Assembly: GCA_033857955.1 (NCBI GenBank)
Contig: JAWVCW010000038.1
Coordinates: forward strand, 62,001-126,000
From: Gaiellasilicea sp033857955
GTDB lineage: Bacteria; Actinomycetota; Thermoleophilia; Gaiellales; Gaiellaceae
DNA length: 64,000 nt
Reading direction: 5' to 3'
In this document: positions 16,686 through 25,267 of the stretch, piece after piece
Position numbering within the stretch: the first letter of the stretch is position 1
Layout of the letters: each line of letters starts with the position of its first letter
Position numbers and translations under genes: made by a program
Notes under the pieces: model-generated
Databases searched by the model: none
What the model saw: only the letters and a program-made list of their open reading frames with translations
What the model was told of the DNA's origin: nothing

Positions 16686-17560
16686 GCAGCTTCGACGTCA
16701 CCGTCCGCTCGGCGGGCCTCCGGCGGCGCCGCATCGTCCAGAGGGTGTTGGCCATCGTCGCCACGCTGTGCGCGCTCGCCGCCGTGACGATGCTCGGGAT
16801 CGTGATCGGCTCGGTCGCGGTCAAGGGCGGCTCGTCGCTCAGCCTCGATTTCTTCACGAAGCCGCGCGGTCTCTACGGCGTGCCGGGCGGCATCGCGGAT
16901 GCGATCGTCGGCAGCGCGCTGATCGTGGGAATCGCGACGCTGATCGCGGTGCCGATCGGCGTGCTCGTGGCGATCTACCTCTCCGAGTTCGCATCCAAGG
17001 GGATCGCCACCTTCGTGCGCGTCGTGCTCGACGTGATGAACGGGATCCCGGCGATCGTCGTCGGCATCTTCGTCTTCGGCGTGCTCGTAACCGGCCGTGG
17101 ACAGAGCGCTCTTGCCGGGTCATGCGCGCTCTCGATCCTGATGGTGCCGATGATCGCGCGGGCGACGCAGGAGGTGCTCGCGCTCGTTCCCGGGGGTCTG
17201 CGCGAGGCGAGCCTTGCACTCGGGGTCAGCCGCTGGCGCACCGTCCTCGGCGTCGTGCTCCCGACCGTGACCGGAGGCATCGTCACAGGGACTGTCCTGG
17301 CCGTTGCGCGCGTCGCGGGCGAGACCGCGCCTCTCCTCTTCACCTCGTCGATCGCGGCGAACGCAGTCAACCTCGATGTTTCGCAGGCACTGCCCACGAT
17401 TCCGGTCGCGATCTTCGTCTACTCCGAGTCGGCCGACCCACATGAGCAAGCTCTCGCGTGGACGTCCGCGCTGGTGCTGATCTCGTTCGTGCTCGTCTCG
17501 AGCGTGATGGCGCGCGCCCTGTCAGCCAGGTCGCGCCGTAAGCTCACCGGCGGCCACTAA
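16682..17560 (+). CDS. pstA: Phosphate ABC transporter permease PstA (second copy)
   Basis: 292 residues from a GTG that overlaps the pstC2 stop. Six helices, DVMNGIPAIVVGIFVFGVL and the EAA loop GLREASLALGVSRWRTVLGV are as expected. It is the last gene of the pst2 unit and ends 5 bp from the convergent pit gene; no pstB or phoU follows, the ATPase being supplied by the divergent pstB2 or by pstB1. Confidence 0.94.
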   Translation: MSSFDVTVRSAGLRRRRIVQRVLAIVATLCALAAVTMLGIVIGSVAVKGGSSLSLDFFTKPRGLYGVPGGIADAIVGSALIVGIATLIAVPIGVLVAIYLSEFASKGIATFVRVVLDVMNGIPAIVVGIFVFGVLVTGRGQSALAGSCALSILMVPMIARATQEVLALVPGGLREASLALGVSRWRTVLGVVLPTVTGGIVTGTVLAVARVAGETAPLLFTSSIAANAVNLDVSQALPTIPVAIFVYSESADPHEQALAWTSALVLISFVLVSSVMARALSARSRRKLTGGH

Positions 17561-17565
17561 ATCCG

Positions 17566-18654
17566 TCAGGCGAGCGCGGCCGAGAGTCGCCGTGTCTGCC
17601 AGCGTCGCGCCGAGAACGCCGTCCACGCGATCGCCGCAGCGAGTACGAAGACGATCGCGTCGCCGGCCGGGAGCCGGGTCACGAGCTCCATCAGGGCGCC
17701 GACTCCGGCCGCGCACGGAATCGTCATGATCCACGCGATCACGATGTTGCCGGCGACGCCCCAGCGCACCGCGGAGAGCCTGCGCGACGCCCCGGCGCCC
17801 ATGACGCAGCCGGAGATCGCGTGCGTCGTCGAGACGGGAAAGCCGAAGTGCGCGGTCGTCCAGAGGATCGAGGCGCATGCAGTCTGCGCGGCGAAGCCCT
17901 GCGGCGGATCGAGCTTCGCGATCCTCGTGCCGAGTGTCTTGATGATTCGCCAGCCGCCTGCGTACGTGCCCGCGCCCATGGCGAGCGCCGCGCTCACGAT
18001 CACCCAGAGCGGCGGGTCGGCGTCCGGTGCAAGATGGCCGCCGGCGACGAGCGCGAGCGCGATGATTCCCATCGTCTTCTGCGCGTCGTTCGTGCCGTGA
18101 GTGAACGCGACGAAGCCGCCCGACACGAGCTGGAGCCGCCTGAAGACGCGGTTGACATTGCCCGGTGAGCGGTGGCGGATCACCCAGGTGATCGCGAGCA
18201 TCAACGCGGCCGCGAGGACGAGTCCGGCAAAGGGCGCGATCAGCGAGGGGATCAGCACTTTCTCCTCGAGCCCGCCCCACTTGACGACGTCGAAACCGGC
18301 AGCGGCGATCGACGAGCCGAGCACGCCGCCGATCAGTGCGTGGCTCGAGCTGGAGGGGAGGCCGAGATACCAGGTCACGAGATTCCAGGTGATCGCGCCG
18401 ACGAGTCCGGCCATCACGACGTCGAGTGTGATCACCTCGGCATTGACGATTCCCTTGGCGATCGTCGCGGCCACCTTGAGCGAGACGAACGCACCGACGA
18501 CGTTGAGGACTGCTGCGCTGAGGACGGCAGCCCGGGGAGAAAGAGCGCGAGTCGACACGCTCGTCGCGATCGAGTTCGCGGTGTCGTGGAATCCGTTCGT
18601 GAAGTCGAAGAAGAGCGCAACCGCGACGACCGCAACGAGTGTGAGTTCGTCCAC
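17566..18654 (-). CDS. pit: Low-affinity inorganic phosphate transporter (Pit/PHO4)
   Basis: 362 residues with about ten membrane segments. Both PHO4 signature repeats are clear: GFHDTANSIATSVSTRALSP near the N-terminus and FTHGTNDAQKTMGIIALAL in the second half, plus LPSSSSHALIGG and FPVSTTHAISG. Pit proteins import metal-phosphate complexes with protons. The GTG start shares its first base with the stop of the upstream DUF47 gene (TAGTG), so the two are translated together. No PHO box faces this operon, consistent with Pit being used when phosphate is plentiful. Confidence 0.93.
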   Translation of the reverse strand: MDELTLVAVVAVALFFDFTNGFHDTANSIATSVSTRALSPRAAVLSAAVLNVVGAFVSLKVAATIAKGIVNAEVITLDVVMAGLVGAITWNLVTWYLGLPSSSSHALIGGVLGSSIAAAGFDVVKWGGLEEKVLIPSLIAPFAGLVLAAALMLAITWVIRHRSPGNVNRVFRRLQLVSGGFVAFTHGTNDAQKTMGIIALALVAGGHLAPDADPPLWVIVSAALAMGAGTYAGGWRIIKTLGTRIAKLDPPQGFAAQTACASILWTTAHFGFPVSTTHAISGCVMGAGASRRLSAVRWGVAGNIVIAWIMTIPCAAGVGALMELVTRLPAGDAIVFVLAAAIAWTAFSARRWQTRRLSAALA

Positions 18655-19274
18655 TAGGCGTTCTTGACGGCGATGTTCGCGATCACGTTCGCCGCGGTTT
18701 CGCACGAGTCGATCGCCCGCTCCAGACCCTCGTACACGTCCTTCCAGCGGATCACGATCAGCGGGTCGATCCGGTCGTCGCGGAAGAGCGCGGCAATCGC
18801 GTCGTGGACGATGCGGTCGCCTTCGTCCTCGAGCCGCTTCAGCTCCACGAGCGGCTGCTGGATCCCACGGAGGCCCTTGAGCCGCGTCAGGGCGATCGCG
18901 AGCTGCTCGACCGCCAGGACGAGAATGCTGCACTGCTCGACGGCGTGCTTCGTCGTCGACTCGATCCCGTAGAGCCCGAGCAGGTCGCTGACCTCCTCGA
19001 TGTAGTCGACGACGTCGTCGAGCTTCGTCGCGAGCTCGTAGATGTCCTCACGGTCGAACGGTGTCACGTACTGCGTGTTCAGCAGCGTGATCAGGTCGCG
19101 TGTGATCTGGTCGCCCGTGGTTTCGATCGTCTTCACGTCTGCCTGGCTGACCGAGGAATTCGGATACTCGCGGAAGCGAATCTCGGCGCTCCGTGCCGCC
19201 TCGAGCGCGTTCGCACCGGCGCGGGAGAAGAGGTCGTAGAACTCGGTCGGGCGGGGAACGAGGCTCAGGCGCAC
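18654..19274 (-). CDS. DUF47 / PhoU-like Pit accessory protein
   Basis: 206 residues from GTG, all-helical. It contains the DUF47 features ALEAARSAEIRF, DREDIYELATKLDDVVDYIE and RWKDVYEGLERAIDSCE. Members resemble PhoU, bind metals through Asp/Glu clusters and are encoded with Pit transporters, whose activity they tune. It is the first gene of the pit operon. The 88-bp upstream region carries PHO boxes oriented towards the divergent CYTH-CHAD gene. Confidence 0.88.
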   Translation of the reverse strand: MRLSLVPRPTEFYDLFSRAGANALEAARSAEIRFREYPNSSVSQADVKTIETTGDQITRDLITLLNTQYVTPFDREDIYELATKLDDVVDYIEEVSDLLGLYGIESTTKHAVEQCSILVLAVEQLAIALTRLKGLRGIQQPLVELKRLEDEGDRIVHDAIAALFRDDRIDPLIVIRWKDVYEGLERAIDSCETAANVIANIAVKNA

Positions 19275-19284
19275 GAGGGCGGTG

Positions 19285-19339
19285 TTTACCAGATGTTCAC
19301 CGCACGCCGCCCCGCGACCCGTTTCACCCCTTCTTCACC
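19285..19339 (+). promoter_or_regulatory. Two PHO-box pairs upstream of the CYTH-CHAD gene
   Basis: TTTACC at 19285 and TTCACC at 19296 are 11 bp apart; TTCACC at 19323 and TTCACC at 19334 are also 11 bp apart. Both pairs read towards the CYTH-CHAD gene, whose ATG is at 19363. The second pair lies only 24 bp before the start. Confidence 0.72.
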
Positions 19340-19362
19340 ACGGCGGCGCCTAGACTCGACCG

Positions 19363-20739
19363 ATGGCGATTCGCGAGACGGTCGAGCGCGAGGTGAAGCT
19401 GCAGGCGGCAGGCGAGTTCAAGCTGCCCGAGCTCGGCGGCGAGGCGATCGAGCCACGCCTCTTCACCTCCACCTATCACGACACGTCCGACCACCGGCTC
19501 GCGCGCCGCGGCGTCACGCTGCGGCACCGGCTCGAGAACGGGAAGGGGCTGTGGCAGCTCAAGCTGCCGCAGGGCAGGGCGCGACTCGAGCTCGAGGAGC
19601 CGGGCCCGCCGAGTGCTCCGCCGGACGACCTGCTCGCGCTCCTCTCCGGCCACCTCCGAGGTGCGCCGCTCCTGCCGATCGCGCAGCTTCGCACGCGCCG
19701 CGAGGGCGTCCGGGCGAACGGGGCCGAGATCGTCCACGACACCGTCGCCGTCCTCGATCACCAGCGTGTCACCCGCAGCTTCGAGGAGCTCGAGGTCGAG
19801 CTGCTCGACGGCGACGAGAAGACGCTGCGGCGGATCGAGAAGGCACTCCGCCGCGCCGGCGCTGCGGACGGCGAGAGGCGCCCGAAGGTGTTCCAGGCTC
19901 TCGACCTCGACTTCCACGCCGAGCCTGGCGACGAGCCCGAGGACGCATCGAACTCCGGGACGCTGCGCACGCGCGTCCGGGAGCAGGCGGAATACGTGCT
20001 CGCCCACGATCCCGGCACGAGGCTCGGCACCGACTCGGAGGAGCTGCACCAGATGCGGGTCGCGACGCGGCGGCTGCGCGCCTTCCTGCGCGCCGGCAGC
20101 GAGCTACTGGATCCCCAGTGGTCCGGTCGGGTGCGGGAGGAGCTGAAATGGCTGGGCGGCGCGCTCGGCCCCGTGCGCGATCTCGACGTGCTGATCGAGC
20201 ACCTCACACCTGAGATCGAGTCCCTCGGGGACGACCGGGAGCATGGCCGCAAGCTCCTGCGCACCCTCGAGCGGAGCCGGCGCACCGCGCGCGGAAAGCT
20301 CATCGCCGCGCTGCGCAGCGACAGGTACTTCGCGCTCCTGGACACGCTCGAGCAGCCGATCGGCACGATCGCCGGCGGGCCGACGCTGAAGGAGATCCAC
20401 GCCGCCGAGCACAGGCGGCTCCGGCAGGCTGTCCAGACGCTCGATGATGCCTCGCCCGACGAGGAGTTGCATGCGGCGCGGATGAAGGTGAAGCGTGCGC
20501 GCTACGCGGCCGAGCTCTCCGGGAGCGGCGGCTATGTCAAGGCGGCCAAGGCGCTCCAGGACGTGCTCGGCCAGCACCAGGACGCGGTGGTCGCCTCCGA
20601 GCGGCTGCGTGACCTCGCGAAACGCATGCCGGACACAGCGCTCGCAGCCGGCCGGCTCGTCGAGCGCGAGTACGCACGCGGCGCCCGTGGTCGCGACGAG
20701 TGGCGGTCGGCATGGAAGCAGCTGGCGAAGACGGCGTAG
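19363..20739 (+). CDS. CYTH-CHAD domain protein, probable polyphosphate-linked
   Basis: 458 residues. The N-terminal CYTH (triphosphate tunnel) domain has the diagnostic E-x-E-x-K at residues 8-12 (EREVK), followed by the STYHDTSDHRLARRGVTLRH strand region. The C-terminal half is a CHAD domain with conserved basic/His helices (ELHQMRVATRRLRAFLRAGS, ELHAARMKVKRARYAAELS). CYTH enzymes act on triphosphates and CHAD domains bind polyphosphate. Context agrees: a PHO box upstream and ppx/ppk nearby. Substrate (tripolyphosphate or polyP) is inferred. Confidence 0.9.
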   Translation: MAIRETVEREVKLQAAGEFKLPELGGEAIEPRLFTSTYHDTSDHRLARRGVTLRHRLENGKGLWQLKLPQGRARLELEEPGPPSAPPDDLLALLSGHLRGAPLLPIAQLRTRREGVRANGAEIVHDTVAVLDHQRVTRSFEELEVELLDGDEKTLRRIEKALRRAGAADGERRPKVFQALDLDFHAEPGDEPEDASNSGTLRTRVREQAEYVLAHDPGTRLGTDSEELHQMRVATRRLRAFLRAGSELLDPQWSGRVREELKWLGGALGPVRDLDVLIEHLTPEIESLGDDREHGRKLLRTLERSRRTARGKLIAALRSDRYFALLDTLEQPIGTIAGGPTLKEIHAAEHRRLRQAVQTLDDASPDEELHAARMKVKRARYAAELSGSGGYVKAAKALQDVLGQHQDAVVASERLRDLAKRMPDTALAAGRLVEREYARGARGRDEWRSAWKQLAKTA

Positions 20740-21107
20740 ACGTCGTCCGGGCTGCCGGCGGCATCCCGGTTCGGGGCGGTCGCGTGCTCCTCGTTCACCG
20801 GCCGAAGTACGACGACTGGACGTTCCCCAAGGGAAAGTGCGAGCCGGGGGAGAGCGACGAGGACTGCGCCACGCGTGAGGTAGAGGAGGAGACGGGCCTG
20901 CGCTGCGAGCTCGGCCCGGAGCTGCCGTCGACCCACTACACCGACTCGCGGGGCCGGCCGAAGCGGGTTCGCTGGTGGTGCATGGAGCCCGTTGCGGGCG
21001 CGTTCACGCCGACGGACGAGGTGGACGAGATTCGCTGGCTGACCCGAGACGAGGCAGCAGAGCTCCTCTCCTACGACCGCGACCAGGTCCTGCTCGACGC
21101 TTCCTAG
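20712..21107 (+). CDS. Nudix hydrolase
   Basis: 131 residues. A perfect Nudix box, G-x5-E-x7-REVEEETGL, spans the segment FPKGKCEPGESDEDCATREV onwards; it binds Mg2+ and hydrolyses a nucleoside-diphosphate-linked or polyphosphorylated substrate. The protein is a single compact domain of MutT size. The ATG at 20712 gives a 28-bp overlap with the CYTH-CHAD gene, implying coupled translation; a GTG at 20700 is also possible. Its location between polyphosphate genes suggests a diadenosine-polyphosphate or diphosphoinositol-like substrate, but this is only context. Confidence 0.88.
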   Translation: MEAAGEDGVDVVRAAGGIPVRGGRVLLVHRPKYDDWTFPKGKCEPGESDEDCATREVEEETGLRCELGPELPSTHYTDSRGRPKRVRWWCMEPVAGAFTPTDEVDEIRWLTRDEAAELLSYDRDQVLLDAS

Positions 21108-21117
21108 GAGGGTTCGG

Positions 21118-22002
21118 CTAGGCCGCGGCGGCACGGCGCGCTGCGAGCCGGATGGCGGCGCCCTCGCGGATGCCGCCACGCGAGGGCGCAAACGGCTGCG
21201 CGAGCACGCGCGCGACCTCTTCGAGGATGAGCGAACCGGCAAGCAGCGTGCGGGCGCGATCGGGTCGGAGGCCGAGTGCCTTCGCCGACTCGGCCGCCGG
21301 GCTGCTCGCAAGCGCCTCGACCATGCGCTCGAGCTCGTCGGGACCGTAGTCGTGGCCGATGACGCGGGCGACGGCGCGCGCGCTGCCGCCGGTCGCGAGC
21401 GCGATCTCGGGTTGCGGCGGCTCGAGCTCAGCCAGCCCGGTGCGAACCGCGGCGCGGGCGGCTTCGATCTGGGTCGCGGTCGGCGGGTCGTCGTGGAGGA
21501 TCGCCGCGGTGAGGCGAAGAGAGCCGAGGTCGACGGAGCGGACCCAGGCCGGTCCGAGCAGCTCCGTGCCGACCACGACCTCCGTCGAGCCGCCGCCGAC
21601 GTCGCAGACCGCGACGACGCCCTCGCCGGGCCTGGCCCGCGAGACCGCGCCCGAGAACGCGAGCCGGCCCTCATCCTCAGCCGAGACGACCCGCACGTCG
21701 CCGGCGGTCGCGCGGCCGATTGCGTCGAGCAGCCGCTCCGGAGAGTCGCCTTGCCGCCCGGGCGCGGTGACGACGGTCTCGAGCTCGCGGACGCCGAGCT
21801 TGCGCGCGATCCGGGCGTACTCGCCTGTCACCTCCCGCACCTCGTCGAGCTTCCGGCGGCGCACGCGCCCGTAGCGCAGGATCTCCTCGCCGAGCCCCAG
21901 GTGCTGCCGTTCCTCGCGCACGCTGCGGACGTCGTCGCCGGCCACCGAAGCGACGAGCAGGCGCACGGTGTTCGAGCCCACGTCGATCACTCCGACCCTC
22001 AT
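21118..22002 (-). CDS. ppx: Exopolyphosphatase / pppGpp phosphohydrolase (Ppx/GppA), short form
   Basis: 294 residues with the actin/hexokinase fold. Phosphate-1 motif VGVIDVGSNTVRLLV at the N-terminus, phosphate-2 CDVGGGSTEVVVG and the ATGGSARAVARVIG segment are visible. Only the two N-terminal domains are present; the C-terminal HD-like domain of E. coli Ppx is missing, as in mycobacterial Ppx1-type proteins. It removes terminal phosphates from polyP and may act on pppGpp. The ATG at 22002 fits the family start; an in-frame ATG lies three codons earlier. It follows ppk by 44 bp on the same strand. Confidence 0.9.
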   Translation of the reverse strand: MRVGVIDVGSNTVRLLVASVAGDDVRSVREERQHLGLGEEILRYGRVRRRKLDEVREVTGEYARIARKLGVRELETVVTAPGRQGDSPERLLDAIGRATAGDVRVVSAEDEGRLAFSGAVSRARPGEGVVAVCDVGGGSTEVVVGTELLGPAWVRSVDLGSLRLTAAILHDDPPTATQIEAARAAVRTGLAELEPPQPEIALATGGSARAVARVIGHDYGPDELERMVEALASSPAAESAKALGLRPDRARTLLAGSLILEEVARVLAQPFAPSRGGIREGAAIRLAARRAAAA

Positions 22003-22046
22003 GCCGGTCATTCTGCTGAGCACCCCGGTCAGACCCCCGATCCCTC

Positions 22047-24137
22047 TCACCGGCTGCGGGCACCTCCCGCCCTGCGCGTGCGCAATCGTGCCCGGCGCTG
22101 CAGGTTGAGCTGATGACTGTGTGCACGCTCGTCCTTGCCGCGCTTCCGCCGCGTCGACGTCCCGTCGGACAAAAGCTCCCACGACGACGCCGTGTCGGCG
22201 AACGAGCTGTCGAAGATCGCGGTCAACTCCTGGCGCAGCCGCGTCTGCTCGACGGGGACGACGACCTCGATCCGGCGGTCGAGATTGCGCGTCATCAGGT
22301 CGGCGCTGCCGAGAAAGACCTCGATCTCGTCGCCGATCTCGAACGCGTAGAGACGGCTGTGCTCGAGGTAGCGGCCGACGATCGAGCGGACGCAGATGTT
22401 CTCGCTCATCCCGGGCACGCCCGGCTTGAGCATGCAGATCGAGCGCGCGACGATCTCGATCTTCGCGCCGTGCTGGGACGCGGTGTAGAGCTCCTCGATC
22501 ACCGTCTCGTCCGTGAGCGCGTTCACCTTGATCCTGATCCGCGCGTTCGTGCCGCTGGCCGCCGCCTGGCCGGCCGCGCGGATCCGCTCGACGAGGCGCG
22601 TGCGCAGCCCGAACGGCGCGACGAGGATCTTCTGGAACCGCGACGGACGTCCGAAGCCGGTCAGATAGTTGAAGAGCGAGGCGATGTCCTCCGCGATCGC
22701 CGGGTCGGCCGTGAACAGGCTCAGATCCTCGTACGAGCGAGCGGTCACGGCGTGGTAGTTCCCCGTGCCGACGTGTACGTACCGCCGGAGTTGATCGCCC
22801 TCGCGGCGGACGACGAGGGTCATCTTCGCGTGCACCTTGAGGTCGGGGAAGCCGTAGACCACGTGCACGCCGGCCTGCTCGAGGGCCCGCGACCACTCGA
22901 TGTTCCGGTGCTCGTCGAAGCGCGCCTTCAGCTCGACCAGGCACACGCTCTGCTTGCCGTCCTCGGCGCACTGGATCAGCGCCGGCACGAGCGGGCTGTC
23001 GCCGCTCGTCCTGTAGACCGCGGTCTTCATCGCGATCACGTCCGGATCGCGCGCGGCGGCCTGCACGAACGCCTCGAAGCTGGCCGCGAACGACTCGTAG
23101 GGCTGATGGACGAGGAAGTCGCCGCGCCGGATCTCGGCGAACAGCTCCCGCGGCTCCTTGGCATGCACGAGCCGCGACGGCGTCACACCCAGGGACGGCT
23201 CGAATTTGAGCTCGGGCCGATCGAGGTCGATGAGCTGGTCGAGGTCCGCGAGGTCGAGCGGGCCGTGGATCTCGTAGACCTGGTCGGGTGCCGCGCCAAG
23301 TCCCTGGCAGAGCCGTTCGAGCATCGCCTGCGACGTCGAGCTCGAGACCTCCACGCGCACGACGTCGCCGAAGCGGCGCCGCTGCAGCTCCAACTCGACC
23401 GCCTCGAGCAGATCGTCGGCCTCGTCCGAGACCTCGAAGTCCGCGTCTCTCGTGACGCGAAAGACCGAGCGCTCGAGGATCTCCATACCGGGGAAGAGCC
23501 TTTCGAGGAAATGTGCGATCGGCACCTCGAGGGGCAACAGCAGCCCACGATCGCCGACGGAGAAGAACCGCGGCAGTCCTTCGGGCACCTTGACGCGCGC
23601 GAAGCGCTCCTCACCGGATTCGGGGTCGCGGGCGAGCACGCCGAGGCTGAGCGACAGGCCGGAGATGTAGGGAAAAGGCTGGCCGGGGCCGACCCCGAGC
23701 GGAGTCAGGACCGGAAAGATCGCGCGTTGGAAGCGCTCCTCGAGCTCGGCGAGCTCGTCGGGAACGAGGTCCTCGATCTGCGCCACCACGATCCCCTCGT
23801 CGGCCAGCGCCGGACGCAGCGTCTTCTTCCAGAGCTTCGCCTGGCGCACGGTCAGCTCGAGCACCCGCTCGCGGATGAGCGCCAGCGCCGATCGCGGGGT
23901 GAGCCCGTCAGCCGAGCGAACGGCGAGACCCGCCGCCGCCTGGCCCATCAGCCCGGCGACGCGCACCATGAAGAACTCGTCCAGGTTCGAGGAGACGAAG
24001 CGGCACATCCGCACGCGCTCGAGGAGGGGCAGGGAGTCGTCGCCGGCCAGGTCGAGCAGCCTCGCGTTGTACTCCAGCGTCGACAGCTCGCGATTCAACA
24101 GCCGACCGGACGTCTCGCGAGCAGCGGTCGCGGTCAT
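22047..24137 (-). CDS. ppk: Polyphosphate kinase 1
   Basis: 696 residues, the normal PPK1 size. N-domain ELSTLEYNARLLDLA and RFVSSNLDEFFMVRVAGL; head domain VLTPLGVGPGQPFPYISGLS; catalytic C domains with YRTSGDSPLVPALIQCAEDG and KVHAKMTLVVRR, whose His is the autophosphorylated residue, then VHVGTGNYHAVTARSYEDLS. It reversibly makes polyP from ATP. A Lys/Arg/His-rich tail of about 30 residues follows the core. A PHO-box pair lies upstream, so starvation-time polyP turnover appears to be in the Pho regulon. Confidence 0.96.
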   Translation of the reverse strand: MTATAARETSGRLLNRELSTLEYNARLLDLAGDDSLPLLERVRMCRFVSSNLDEFFMVRVAGLMGQAAAGLAVRSADGLTPRSALALIRERVLELTVRQAKLWKKTLRPALADEGIVVAQIEDLVPDELAELEERFQRAIFPVLTPLGVGPGQPFPYISGLSLSLGVLARDPESGEERFARVKVPEGLPRFFSVGDRGLLLPLEVPIAHFLERLFPGMEILERSVFRVTRDADFEVSDEADDLLEAVELELQRRRFGDVVRVEVSSSTSQAMLERLCQGLGAAPDQVYEIHGPLDLADLDQLIDLDRPELKFEPSLGVTPSRLVHAKEPRELFAEIRRGDFLVHQPYESFAASFEAFVQAAARDPDVIAMKTAVYRTSGDSPLVPALIQCAEDGKQSVCLVELKARFDEHRNIEWSRALEQAGVHVVYGFPDLKVHAKMTLVVRREGDQLRRYVHVGTGNYHAVTARSYEDLSLFTADPAIAEDIASLFNYLTGFGRPSRFQKILVAPFGLRTRLVERIRAAGQAAASGTNARIRIKVNALTDETVIEELYTASQHGAKIEIVARSICMLKPGVPGMSENICVRSIVGRYLEHSRLYAFEIGDEIEVFLGSADLMTRNLDRRIEVVVPVEQTRLRQELTAIFDSSFADTASSWELLSDGTSTRRKRGKDERAHSHQLNLQRRARLRTRRAGGARSR

Positions 24138-24171
24138 CCGCGAAGCATGTCGAGATCCTTGTTACCGGTGG

Positions 24172-24188
24172 GTAACCGAGTGGTGAAC
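24172..24188 (-). promoter_or_regulatory. PHO-box pair upstream of ppk
   Basis: On the minus strand TTCACC (24183-24188) and GTTACC (24172-24177) are exactly 11 bp apart, about 35 bp upstream of the ppk ATG; a weaker third unit lies at 24161-24166. Confidence 0.65.
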
Positions 24189-24193
24189 GTTCT

Positions 24194-25252
24194 CTAGGAG
24201 AGCGCGTCGACGAGCATCGCCTGGAAGTGGGCGATCAATCGCTCGGATTCCAGCAGCAGCCGGCCATGCTCGATGCCACCGCCGCGCAACCCCTTCTGGA
24301 CGCGCTCGACGAGCACCGTGTCCTCCATGCCGACCTGGTTGTCGAACGCGAGCATGTCCTCGACCCAGGCGCCGTCGACGTCCGGGCCGACGAAGTAGTC
24401 GAGGAAGCGCGAGGTGTGCTCGGGGCCCGCGGGGACGACCGGGCCGATCGAGAGGTTCGGCTGGCCCGGCATCATGTTGATCGTCATGTTCGGCCAGAGG
24501 AAGTGGAACTGGCCGCGCGCGATCGGGCCGCGTGGGTCGAACTCACCCTTCCATTCCTCGCGCACCGGGCCGTACTGCGTCGAGAAGGTCGCGCTCTGCT
24601 CGAGCACGTAGGCGTCCATGGAGACGTCCACGACCTTCGAGAAGGCCGGGTGCGCGATCTGGCAGTGGTAGCACTCGAGAAAGTTCTCGCAGCAGACCTT
24701 CCAGTTCGCCTCGTACTCGGAGGTCGAGCGCTGGAGGAAGCGCAGCGAGCCGACGTCGAGCCCGGCGGCCGCGACGAGCTCGGGTAGCTCGCCGAGGTGC
24801 TCGGCGAGCGGCGACGCGTCGGCGTCCGGGTTGACGAAGACGAACGGCCCCCAGGCCTCCACCTGCACCGGTGCCAGCCCGAGCTCCGACTTGTCGAAGC
24901 CGGGCTCGCGCTCCGTACGCGGGGCGGCGCGGAGCGAGCCGTCGAGGCCGTACGTCCACGCGTGGTAGGGGCACTGGAGCGTCTCGCGCTTGCCCTCGCC
25001 CTCGCAGACGAGCGAGCCTCGGTGCCGGCAGACGTTCAGGAACGCGCGCAGCGTGCTTTCCCGGTCCCTCAGGACGACGATCGGGACACCGCCCGCGTCG
25101 CAGGTGAAGAACGACCCGGGCTCGGCGACCTGATCCGCGCGGCCCGCGTACTGCCACGCGTGGCGGAAGATCCGCTCCCGTTCGAGCCGGAGCACGTCCG
25201 GATTCGTGTACCAGTCGAAGGGCAACGTGCGGCCGTCGGCGATCGTCGCCAT
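24194..25252 (-). CDS. Rieske non-heme iron oxygenase, alpha subunit
   Basis: 352 residues. The Rieske [2Fe-2S] ligands are Cys75-x-His77 (NVCRHRG) and Cys94-x2-His97 (CPYHAW). The catalytic domain has the mononuclear-iron helix ENFLECYHCQIAHPAF with its two histidines. The family hydroxylates or demethylates aromatic rings, betaines, choline or carnitine; the short single-subunit form and the sequence around ECYHC resemble choline/carnitine-type members, but the substrate is not determined. No ferredoxin or reductase gene is next to it. A PHP-domain gene ends 15 bp upstream. Confidence 0.88.
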   Translation of the reverse strand: MATIADGRTLPFDWYTNPDVLRLERERIFRHAWQYAGRADQVAEPGSFFTCDAGGVPIVVLRDRESTLRAFLNVCRHRGSLVCEGEGKRETLQCPYHAWTYGLDGSLRAAPRTEREPGFDKSELGLAPVQVEAWGPFVFVNPDADASPLAEHLGELPELVAAAGLDVGSLRFLQRSTSEYEANWKVCCENFLECYHCQIAHPAFSKVVDVSMDAYVLEQSATFSTQYGPVREEWKGEFDPRGPIARGQFHFLWPNMTINMMPGQPNLSIGPVVPAGPEHTSRFLDYFVGPDVDGAWVEDMLAFDNQVGMEDTVLVERVQKGLRGGGIEHGRLLLESERLIAHFQAMLVDALS

Positions 25253-25267
25253 GCGCCGACTGTATCT

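Noticed and set aside
19272..19339. PHO boxes as regulators of the DUF47-pit operon
   Set aside because: All four hexamers read towards the CYTH-CHAD gene and none in the pit direction; an effect on pit cannot be excluded but is not supported.
21118..24197. Long plus-strand frames opposite ppx and ppk (for example 22113-24197)
   Set aside because: Antisense shadows with Arg/Glu/Asp/Leu-rich composition; ppk and ppx motifs are intact on the minus strand.
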